Shown here piece by piece: positions 55,088 through 62,589 of a stretch of DNA of 64,000 bases. Positions within the stretch are counted from its first letter, which is position 1. Each line of letters starts with the position of its first letter. The notes below the pieces were generated by a model. It saw nothing but the letters and a program-made list of their open reading frames with translations. It was not told where the DNA came from and ran no database searches. Made by a program: the position numbers and the translations under genes. Source of the stretch: an uncultured Bacteroides sp. (lineage in GTDB: Bacteria; Bacteroidota; Bacteroidia; Bacteroidales; Bacteroidaceae); contig CAAEFE010000040.1 in assembly GCA_900755095.1 (NCBI GenBank), positions 1 through 64,000 of the forward strand. Direction: 5' to 3'.

Positions 55088-55207
55088 ATAGTTGATAGCT
55101 GATAAATGATAGTTAGTAAATGAAAGTTATCCCAACATACAAATACTCAATCATCAATTAATTATCAACTTCCATCTATCAGTTATCATTTATCAACTAT
55201 CAACTAT
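55088..55207 (+). repeat. Long inverted repeat between ROK and MFS genes
   Basis: A 25-base left arm (55088-55112, beginning ATAGTTGATAGCTGATAAAT) matches the complement of 55183-55207 at 23 of 25 positions, around a 70-base loop. The arms are built from repeats of TGATAGTT/TGATAAA. The right arm ends nine bases before the transporter ATG at 55216. Confidence 0.8.
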
Positions 55208-55215
55208 TTAAGATT

Positions 55216-56484
55216 ATGAGAAAAAATTTAGGGATGCTGGCGCTGATTATGGCGTTCTGGTTTACCATCTCGTTTATCACCAATATTCTAGGCCCACTCA
55301 TTCCGGATATTATCCACAACTTCAATCTAAGTGACCTGGCAATGGCGGGATTTATCCCGACTTCTTTCTTCCTGGCCTATGCCATCATGTCTATCCCTGC
55401 CGGATTGCTCATCGACCGTTTCGGTGAAAAGCCGATATTATTCGGTGGATTTCTGATGCCGTTTATCGGCACCATCCTATTTGCCTGCATGCACACGTAT
55501 CCGATGTTATTGGCTTCTTCTTTCATCATCGGACTGGGAATGGCCATGTTACAAACGGTATTGAATCCACTCCAACGTACCGTAGGAGGAGAAGAAAACT
55601 ATGCATTTATCGCCGAACTGGCACAGTTCATGTTTGGCATTGCTTCTTTCCTAAGTCCTCTGGTATATACTTATCTGATTCGTGAACTTGATCCGGCAAC
55701 ATATACAGCAGGTAAGAGTTTCTTTATCGACCTGTTGGCCGATGTCACTCCACGGGAAATGCCGTGGGTATCTCTTTATTGGGTATTTACAATCCTGCTA
55801 TTGGTCATGCTGATAGCTGTCGGTGTATCCCGTTTTCCCAAGATCGAGTTGAAAGAAGACGAGAAAAGCGGGTCTAAAGATTCATATCTGGCTTTATTCA
55901 AACAGAAATATGTATGGCTGTTTTTCCTGGGAATTTTCTGCTATGTAAGTACGGAACAGGGAACTTCAATCTTCATGAGTACCTTCTTGGAACAATATCA
56001 TGGAGTTAACCCACAAACAGACGGTGCACAGGCCGTAAGCTATTTCTGGGGATTGATGACAGCCGGTTGTCTGGTAGGTATGATTCTGCTCAAGTTAATT
56101 GACAGTAAACGATTGTTGCAAATTTCCGGAATTCTGACGATCATCCTATTATTATCGGCATTATTCGGAAGTAAGGAAGTATCCATGCTTGCTTTCCCTG
56201 CTGTTGGATTCAGCATCTCCATGATGTATTCCATCGTATTCTCATTGGCGCTGAACTCTGCGTCACAGCACCACGGTTCATTCGCAGGTATACTATGCTC
56301 GGCAATTGTAGGTGGTGCCGGTGGTCCGATGATTGTAAGTACACTGGCAGATGCAACATCACTCCGTACGGGTATGCTCTTTATCCTTGTTTTTGTAGGA
56401 TATATCACCTTTATCGGTTTCTGGGCATGTCCACTGATTAATAACAAGACTGTTCGTCTGAAAGATTTGTTCAAACAACGCTGA
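55216..56484 (+). CDS. MFS sugar transporter (FucP/GluP type)
   Basis: 422 residues with about twelve hydrophobic segments, so an inner-membrane permease. It has the MFS loop motif AGLLIDRFGEKP between helices 2 and 3, MLQTVLNPLQRTVGG in helix 4-5, TEQGTSIFMSTFLEQ in the middle, and a second-half motif around GLMTAGCLVGMILLKLID. The layout resembles the fucose/glucose-galactose:H+ symporter group. Within the heparin operon (BT4653 position) it most likely brings monosaccharides such as GlcNAc or glucosamine from the periplasm into the cytoplasm for the ROK kinase encoded upstream. Substrate is inferred from context. Confidence 0.9.
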   Translation: MRKNLGMLALIMAFWFTISFITNILGPLIPDIIHNFNLSDLAMAGFIPTSFFLAYAIMSIPAGLLIDRFGEKPILFGGFLMPFIGTILFACMHTYPMLLASSFIIGLGMAMLQTVLNPLQRTVGGEENYAFIAELAQFMFGIASFLSPLVYTYLIRELDPATYTAGKSFFIDLLADVTPREMPWVSLYWVFTILLLVMLIAVGVSRFPKIELKEDEKSGSKDSYLALFKQKYVWLFFLGIFCYVSTEQGTSIFMSTFLEQYHGVNPQTDGAQAVSYFWGLMTAGCLVGMILLKLIDSKRLLQISGILTIILLLSALFGSKEVSMLAFPAVGFSISMMYSIVFSLALNSASQHHGSFAGILCSAIVGGAGGPMIVSTLADATSLRTGMLFILVFVGYITFIGFWACPLINNKTVRLKDLFKQR

Positions 56485-56518
56485 ATAACAAAGCGATGAA
56501 TAATAAAAGCAAAGTTAT

Positions 56519-59140
56519 ATGATGAAACAACGAATATCTATTTTTCTCTTGTTCACCCTTCTGCTATTCGCCAATGGATATGCACAAAAAGGAATCATGC
56601 GTCTGACTCAACAGACCTTGATGCATGAAGTCCGCGAAACGCCTTCGCCTCTGGACGGACAGCATATTACTGTCAATCCCCCACGTTTTATGTGGCCGGA
56701 TAAGTTCCCGCACCTCGGTGCTGTATTGGACGGAGTTGAAGAAGAGGACTACAAACCCGAAGTAACCTACCGCATCCGTATTGCACGCGACCCCGAATTT
56801 AAATCGGAAGTGATTACCGCCGAAAGAAAATGGGCATTTTTCAACCCATTCAAACTCTTTGAAAAAGGGAAATGGTATTGGCAACATGCCTACGTTAACA
56901 AAGAAGGAAAAGAAGAATGGTCACCTGTTTATCATTTTTATATAGACGAACACATACGTACATTCAACCCTCCTTCTCTACAGGAAGTATTAACCAAATT
57001 GCCCAAGACTCATCCCCGCATCTTGCTTGATGCCGAAGATTGGGATAATATCATCGAACGGAATAAAAACAATCCGGAGGCACAGGCTTATATCCGAAAA
57101 GCCGATAAATGCCTGAACCACCCGCTGAAACATCTGGAAGAAGAAATTGATACAACCCAGGTTGTCAAGTTGACAAATATTGTTCAATATCGTTCTGCCC
57201 TGATTCGGGAAAGTCGTAAGATTGTAGACCGTGAAGAAGCAAATATCGAAGCCATGGTACGCGCTTACCTGCTAACGAAAGATGAGGTATACTACAAAGA
57301 AGGCATTAAGCGTCTTTCCGAAATTCTTTCCTGGAAAAAAAGTAAGTACTTTGCTGGAGATTTCAATCGTTCTACTATTCTGTCCATGAGCACTTCAGCG
57401 TATGATGCATGGTACAATCTGTTGACTCCGAATGAGAGAAAACTACTCCTAAGAACGATTCGTGACAATGGAAAGAAGTTCTATCATGAATATGTCAATC
57501 ACTTGGAAAACCGCATTGCTGATAATCATGTCTGGCAAATGACTTTCCGTATCTTGAATATGGCCGCATTTGCTACGTATGGCGAACTCCCGATGGCTTC
57601 CACCTGGGTGGATTATTGCTACAATGAATGGGTATCCCGTCTGCCGGGCCTCAACGCGGATGGAGGATGGCACAATGGTGATTCTTATTTCCAGGTCAAT
57701 CTCCGCACATTGATTGAAGTTCCCGCTTTCTACTCCCGTATCAGCGGATTCGATTTCTTCGCTGATCCGTGGTATAACAACAATGCATTTTACGTCATCT
57801 ACCAGCAGCCTCCATTCTCAAAATCAGCCGGACAAGGCAATTCACATGAAAGCAAAATGAAGCCGAACGGTACACGAGTAGGTTATGCGGATGCCTTGGC
57901 ACGTGAATGTAATAATCCGTGGGCGGCTGCTTATGTACGTACCATTCTGCAAAAGGAACCGGATATCATGGAAAAAACTTTCCTCGGAAAATCTGGAGAC
58001 TTGACCTGGTATCGTTGTACAACCAAAAAAGCTCTCCCCAAAGAAGGACATACTCTTGCCGAACTACCCATGGCGAAAGTATTCAATGAAACGGGAATCG
58101 GTACGATGAATACCTCTTTGGGAGATATAGATAAGAATGCCATGTTATCGTTCCGCTCCAGTTCTTATGGTTCCACTTCCCATGCACTGGCCAATCAGAA
58201 TGCTTTTAATACATTCTATGGAGGTAAAGCCATTTTTTACAGCAGCGGACATCGTACAGGTTTTACGGACGATCATTGTATGTATTCTTACCGTAACACC
58301 CGTGCACACAACAGCATTTTGGTAAATGGAATGACTCAAAAGATTGGAACGGAAGGATATGGCTGGATTCCGCGTTGGTATGAAGGAGAAAAAATCGCTT
58401 ATATGGTAGGAGATGCTTCCAATGCTTATGGTAAAGTGACTTCTCCCCTATGGCTGAAACGTGGAGAACTATCCGGTACGCAATATACGCCTGAAAAAGG
58501 ATGGGATGAGAACAAACTGAATATGTTCCGCCGTCATATCATCCAACTGGGAAGTACCGGAGTTTTCGTGATTTATGATGAACTGGAAGGAAAGGAGGCT
58601 GTTACATGGGGGTACCTTTTACATACTGTAGAATTACCAATGGAAATACAGGAACTGACCGATGAGGTGAAAGTAACCGGAAGGAATAAAGCTGGCGGTA
58701 TCTCTGTTGCCCATCTTTTCAGTTCGGCAAAAACGGAACAGGCAATGGTAGATACTTTCTTCTGTGCTCCGACCAACTGGAAAAATGTGACGAATGCACA
58801 AGGAAAAGCAGTGAAATATCCTAATCACTGGCATTTCTCTTCTACAACTGTTCCTTGCAAAACCGCCCGTTTCCTGACTGTGATGGATACACATGGAGAC
58901 AACCGTCCGGATATGCAGGTAGTTCGCAAAGGCAATATCATTCAAGTAGGTGACTGGACTATCACTTGCAACCTTACGGAAAAAGGAAAAGCTGCTATCC
59001 ACGTTAGTAATAAAGTGGAGAAAGTTTACTTAAACTACGATGCCGGTAAAAAGGAAGGTGCAACGACGGTAACAGATCAGGTAAAAGGGAAACAGGTTAA
59101 TAAAGTCCTGACAGACTATTTACCGGATTTTGAGATTTAA
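56519..59140 (+). CDS. PL15 heparin/heparan sulfate exolyase
   Basis: 873 residues with a signal peptide (ending GYAQK; ATG 56522 is an equal start). An N-terminal beta-sandwich (HEVRETPSPLDGQHITVNPPRFMWP, WYWQHAYVNKEG) is followed by the (alpha/alpha) toroid (HPRILLDAEDWDNI, STSAYDAWYNLL, ENRIADNHVWQMTFRIL with Asn/His, LNADGGWHNGDSYF) and a C-terminal sheet domain of heparinase II/III type (YSSGHRTGFTDDHC, YRNTRAHNSILVNG, GVFVIYDELEG). The layout matches BT4652, which removes disaccharides from the chain end. It is the last gene of the heparin operon, followed by a strong terminator. Confidence 0.92.
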   Translation: MMKQRISIFLLFTLLLFANGYAQKGIMRLTQQTLMHEVRETPSPLDGQHITVNPPRFMWPDKFPHLGAVLDGVEEEDYKPEVTYRIRIARDPEFKSEVITAERKWAFFNPFKLFEKGKWYWQHAYVNKEGKEEWSPVYHFYIDEHIRTFNPPSLQEVLTKLPKTHPRILLDAEDWDNIIERNKNNPEAQAYIRKADKCLNHPLKHLEEEIDTTQVVKLTNIVQYRSALIRESRKIVDREEANIEAMVRAYLLTKDEVYYKEGIKRLSEILSWKKSKYFAGDFNRSTILSMSTSAYDAWYNLLTPNERKLLLRTIRDNGKKFYHEYVNHLENRIADNHVWQMTFRILNMAAFATYGELPMASTWVDYCYNEWVSRLPGLNADGGWHNGDSYFQVNLRTLIEVPAFYSRISGFDFFADPWYNNNAFYVIYQQPPFSKSAGQGNSHESKMKPNGTRVGYADALARECNNPWAAAYVRTILQKEPDIMEKTFLGKSGDLTWYRCTTKKALPKEGHTLAELPMAKVFNETGIGTMNTSLGDIDKNAMLSFRSSSYGSTSHALANQNAFNTFYGGKAIFYSSGHRTGFTDDHCMYSYRNTRAHNSILVNGMTQKIGTEGYGWIPRWYEGEKIAYMVGDASNAYGKVTSPLWLKRGELSGTQYTPEKGWDENKLNMFRRHIIQLGSTGVFVIYDELEGKEAVTWGYLLHTVELPMEIQELTDEVKVTGRNKAGGISVAHLFSSAKTEQAMVDTFFCAPTNWKNVTNAQGKAVKYPNHWHFSSTTVPCKTARFLTVMDTHGDNRPDMQVVRKGNIIQVGDWTITCNLTEKGKAAIHVSNKVEKVYLNYDAGKKEGATTVTDQVKGKQVNKVLTDYLPDFEI

Positions 59141-59160
59141 TCTCTCCCCCCCAAAAACTG

Positions 59161-59207
59161 TCCCGTTATTCAATCTTCTATAAATTGAATAGCGGGATAT
59201 TTTTTAT
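59161..59207 (+). terminator. Terminator of the heparin operon
   Basis: TCCCGTTATTCAAT (59161-59174) and ATTGAATAGCGGGA (59184-59197) form a perfect 14-bp stem, followed by TATTTTTTAT. Confidence 0.95.
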
Positions 59208-59305
59208 AGAGAATAAAAGATAAAGAACAGAGTATAAAGTACATGATCCTATGAATTGCAACCAAGAAGAGTTCTCTCTACAAACATATACTCCTTTAAA
59301 AACGT

Positions 59306-59313
59306 TATATTTG
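59306..59313 (+). promoter_or_regulatory. Putative -7 box of nfo
   Basis: TATATTTG lies 27 bases before the nfo ATG. Confidence 0.6.
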
Positions 59314-59340
59314 CAGAGTAAAATAAATTAAGAAAGAACA

Positions 59341-60174
59341 ATGAAATATATCGGAGCACACGTTAGCGCCTCTGGTGGCGTAGAGTTCGCACCCATTAAT
59401 GCGCATGAAATAGGAGCAAATGCTTTTGCGTTATTCACCAAGAATCAACGTCAATGGGTAAGTAAACCGCTAACAGAAGAAAGTATCAGTCTCTTCAAAG
59501 AGAATTGTGAGAAATATGGTTTCCAACCGGAATATATCCTGCCACATGACAGTTATCTTATCAATCTGGGACATCCGGAGGAAGAGGGACTTCAAAAAAG
59601 CCGTGCCGCTTTTCTGGATGAAATGCAACGTTGCGAACAGCTTGGATTGAAACTTTTAAATTTCCACCCCGGTAGCTCTCTCAATAAAGTATCAACAGAA
59701 GATTGTCTGTCACTTATCGCAGAAAGCATTAATCTCGCTTTAGAGAAAACAAAAGGTGTAACAGCCGTTATTGAAAACACTGCCGGACAAGGCAGTAATT
59801 TAGGAAGCGAATTCTGGCAGTTGAAATATATCATTGATCGGGTAAACGACAAGAACCGGGTAGGTGTTTGTCTCGATACCTGCCATACTTATACCGCAGG
59901 TTACGATATTGTCAATGAATACGATAAAGTATTTGATGAATTTGACAAGGAAGTGGGATTCAATTATCTTCGTGGTATGCACTTGAATGATTCAAAAAAA
60001 GCACTAGGCACCCATGTAGACCGCCACGACAGCATTGGTGAAGGATTGATTGGCAAAGCTTTTTTTGAAAGATTGATGCAAGATTCCAGATTTGATAATA
60101 TACCGTTAATACTCGAAACTCCGGATGAAAGTAAATGGAAAGAAGAAATTGCATGGCTAAGAAGCATGGAATAG
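59341..60174 (+). CDS. nfo: Endonuclease IV (AP endonuclease)
   Basis: 277 residues, cytoplasmic, normal length. TIM-barrel AP endonuclease family 2: [107 protein letters not shown] and LILETPDE. The conserved His, Glu and Asp residues in these motifs hold the three zinc ions. It cuts 5' of abasic sites in base excision repair. It is a single-gene unit after the heparin operon terminator, followed by the palindromic gene-free stretch. Confidence 0.97.
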   Translation: MKYIGAHVSASGGVEFAPINAHEIGANAFALFTKNQRQWVSKPLTEESISLFKENCEKYGFQPEYILPHDSYLINLGHPEEEGLQKSRAAFLDEMQRCEQLGLKLLNFHPGSSLNKVSTEDCLSLIAESINLALEKTKGVTAVIENTAGQGSNLGSEFWQLKYIIDRVNDKNRVGVCLDTCHTYTAGYDIVNEYDKVFDEFDKEVGFNYLRGMHLNDSKKALGTHVDRHDSIGEGLIGKAFFERLMQDSRFDNIPLILETPDESKWKEEIAWLRSME

Positions 60175-60244
60175 TCATGGTATTGCCAACAAATTAATTA
60201 GAGGCGACCCATTAACGGAATTAATTCATTATTGCACTGTTTTA

Positions 60245-60335
60245 AATTAAATACTACATAGTGAAAAAACATCTATCATAAGTATCATTCATTTTAATAA
60301 TCATTTTATTATCAAAAGAATAAGTATGATAGATA
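60245..60335 (+). repeat. Left 91-bp inverted-repeat arm
   Basis: Begins AATTAAATACTACATAGTG and ends TATGATAGATA. It matches the reverse complement of 60776-60866 with six substitutions and no gaps. Confidence 0.9.
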
Positions 60336-60507
60336 GCTGTTTGAAAAGGTATCTATCATGCTTTTACCAGCAAAAACAGGTTATCTATCATCAACAAAAT
60401 AGCCGAATAAAGGCCCTATATGCATAAGATAGCTTGTTTTTATTGCAATGAACCTGTATAAATCCGATGATCGTGGCTTGATAATCCAACTTTAACGGTG
60501 ATAAGTT

Positions 60508-60597
60508 TATAGCCCACGTATGCAGGCTGTACAGCCCACGCTTGTAAACCATACAGCCTACAGATGCGGGCTGTACAGCCTGCATACGTGGGCTATA
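60508..60597. repeat. Central perfect 30-bp inverted repeat
   Basis: Left arm 60508-60537 starts TATAGCCCACGTATGCAGG; right arm 60568-60597 is its exact reverse complement. The 30-base spacer contains CATACAGCC and TGTAAACC. Each arm contains the palindrome GGCTGTACAGCC. The arms are much richer in G+C than the surroundings and could form a cruciform or a long RNA hairpin. Confidence 0.92.
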
Positions 60598-60775
60598 GAA
60601 ACATTACCGCTCCCAATAGATTATTAAGAATACAGGTTGTCATCCTATAAAACGTGCATTCTTATGCCTTTAAATGGGTAATCTCACCTAATACTACACT
60701 AAAATAGACAAAGTATAGGCATGATAGATAGCTGTTTTTTGCAATAAAACTATGATAGATGCCTTTTTTAAAAGG

Positions 60776-60866
60776 TATCTATCATAGTTATTCTTCTGAT
60801 AATGAAATGATTATTAAAATGAATGATACTTATGATAGATATTTTTTCACCATGTAGCATTTAATT
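60776..60866 (-). repeat. Right 91-bp inverted-repeat arm
   Basis: Reverse complement of the left arm at 85 of 91 positions; it ends CATTTAATT. Confidence 0.9.
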
Positions 60867-60927
60867 CAAATCCGCACTGTTTCATTCATTTCCGTACCGT
60901 TATGAATTTATTCTGCCAACCATATGC

Positions 60928-62499
60928 TTAATAAATATTCGCCATACTGACTAAAGGTTCATACAGTTTCTCTATATCCTGCGAATCCATCTCTATTTGC
61001 ACCTGATCGCCGGGCATTAATGTCTGCCCCTTAGGAGGTAGATTCTTCCGGTCGCGATGCACATTAATTATTACACAACGCTCCGGTAAACGAAGTTCAT
61101 CTACTATTTTCCCGTCTAAATAAGAGCCGCTCATAATTTCTACAGACAATGTGTAACGCGGTTCTTCCTTAAATGCAGGCGAATGAATCATATCGTCATA
61201 CAAAATAACATTGAACGGTTTGATTTGAAGCATTTCCGTAAAATAATAAGTTAATCCTCCTACAACAATAGAAGGATAAAAGACTTCCAAATGCCCCGTA
61301 ATCTCGGTTATTAGTACAATAGCTGTCAAAGGGGTACGGATTACTGCTACAAGGAATGCAGACATACAAATCAACATGATATAACTAATATTCTCATAAG
61401 CAATAACACCCTGTTGAACCATAATTAATCCCACGATTTGTCCAAGAAGTCCTCCCGTCACCAGCGTCGGAATAAAACTTCCTCCCGGTAAACCTGAAGA
61501 AAAAGAAAAAGCGCTAAAAACAAAATGCAACAGCATCATGCCGACAATCCAGAGAATATGCGTGTCCGGATGCATAGCTTGTGATAACAAGAACTGCTCC
61601 CCTCCTCCGGTCAGATTAAACTCGGCCATAGAAATCAGAAAAGCTATAAAAAGCAAATACAACATCTTCACGTATTCCGGATGCTTAATAGCAGGGTAAA
61701 TACGTTTCACCTGAAGAGTGGTGACAGAAAAGAACTTTCCAAAAACAGAAACCACTGCTGCCAACAAAAGAAACAATTTCACTTGTCCCCAGAAAGTCAT
61801 TCCCGGTACAATAGCATCAATATGAAAATAAGGATTGATCGGGAAAATCCAACTGGCAACTCCACCTGCCACTACTCCTGCCAAAAGAGTGGTAATAGCT
61901 GTTTTAGGTGCATCGAACCGCTCAATAGATTCGATCACCAACAATGATGAAGCCAATGGGGCAGCAAAAGCAGCCGCTAACCCGGCACCGGCGCCGGCAG
62001 ACAATAGTTGTTTCCGTTCACCGCTAAGCACCCTCCCCCATTTGGATACCAAATATCCAATATACGAACCTATTTGTACGGAGGGACCTTCACGCCCCAA
62101 AGACAACCCGGTACTTAATGCAAGTATTCCACCTACAAACTTTGCCACCAATTCCAGAAAAGGATGTTTATAATCAACCCTGCCGTTGATAACTCCACGT
62201 GTTTGCGGAATACCCCCACCGGTAATAAGCGGCATTTTCTTTACCAACCAGGATACGAATACCAGTATTCCCCACATCAAAAGAAAAAGAGGTATGTACC
62301 AATACCATTTGGGATGAGAATCAAAGAAATCGTGACGGAGATTAAAGAAAAACTGTAATAGGTAATGATAAGGCACAGCCACAAGTCCTGTCAGTAATCC
62401 TACGAAGATACTGACAAAGTACAGTCGGGCATCAATCAACTTCAGTTTAAAAATGCGCCAACGACCTTTATCTTTTATCTTTTTTATCAGTCGAAACAT
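60928..62499 (-). CDS. ClC-family chloride channel/antiporter with RCK-C domain
   Basis: 523 residues. The ClC membrane core occupies about 1-430: GGGIPQTRGVINGR (first selectivity motif), SLGREGPSVQIGSYIG with the gating Glu, AAAFAAPLASSLLVIESIERF, SSGLPGGSFIPTLVTGG (third motif) and RTPLTAIVLITEITGH. A C-terminal TrkA-C/RCK_C domain (about 445-515: GKIVDELRLPERCVIINVHRDRKNLPPKGQTLMPGD) follows, a common fusion in Bacteroidetes. The presence of the gating Glu is compatible with either channel or Cl-/H+ exchange. It is read convergently toward nfo across the palindromic element. Confidence 0.94.
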   Translation of the reverse strand: MFRLIKKIKDKGRWRIFKLKLIDARLYFVSIFVGLLTGLVAVPYHYLLQFFFNLRHDFFDSHPKWYWYIPLFLLMWGILVFVSWLVKKMPLITGGGIPQTRGVINGRVDYKHPFLELVAKFVGGILALSTGLSLGREGPSVQIGSYIGYLVSKWGRVLSGERKQLLSAGAGAGLAAAFAAPLASSLLVIESIERFDAPKTAITTLLAGVVAGGVASWIFPINPYFHIDAIVPGMTFWGQVKLFLLLAAVVSVFGKFFSVTTLQVKRIYPAIKHPEYVKMLYLLFIAFLISMAEFNLTGGGEQFLLSQAMHPDTHILWIVGMMLLHFVFSAFSFSSGLPGGSFIPTLVTGGLLGQIVGLIMVQQGVIAYENISYIMLICMSAFLVAVIRTPLTAIVLITEITGHLEVFYPSIVVGGLTYYFTEMLQIKPFNVILYDDMIHSPAFKEEPRYTLSVEIMSGSYLDGKIVDELRLPERCVIINVHRDRKNLPPKGQTLMPGDQVQIEMDSQDIEKLYEPLVSMANIY

Positions 62500-62589
62500 T
62501 CAGCCAGCCTTACATTGTTTTTATACGTAGGACATACAACAATCAAAACCCTGCTGTGGTTTTCAAACTTATGAAGATTTAATTTCTAC

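Larger units (their letters stand above)
60234..60882. mobile_element. MITE-like nested palindromic element with 9-bp direct repeats
   Basis: The 753 bases between nfo and the ClC gene hold no credible gene but have striking symmetry. Outer arms 60245-60335 and 60776-60866 are 91-bp inverted repeats of equal length with 85 identical positions. Similarity continues inward to about 60392 and 60720. A central perfect 30-bp inverted repeat (60508-60537 and 60568-60597) has almost the same centre. ATCTATCAT occurs eight times, mirrored about the centre. GCACTGTTT flanks the whole as a direct repeat (60234-60242 and 60874-60882), as a target duplication would. Mobility is inferred. Confidence 0.6.

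Noticed and set aside
60391..60585. A 64-codon frame on the minus strand inside the palindromic element
   Set aside because: It is created by the mirrored repeats, has no recognisable domain or promoter, and runs through the perfect inverted repeat.
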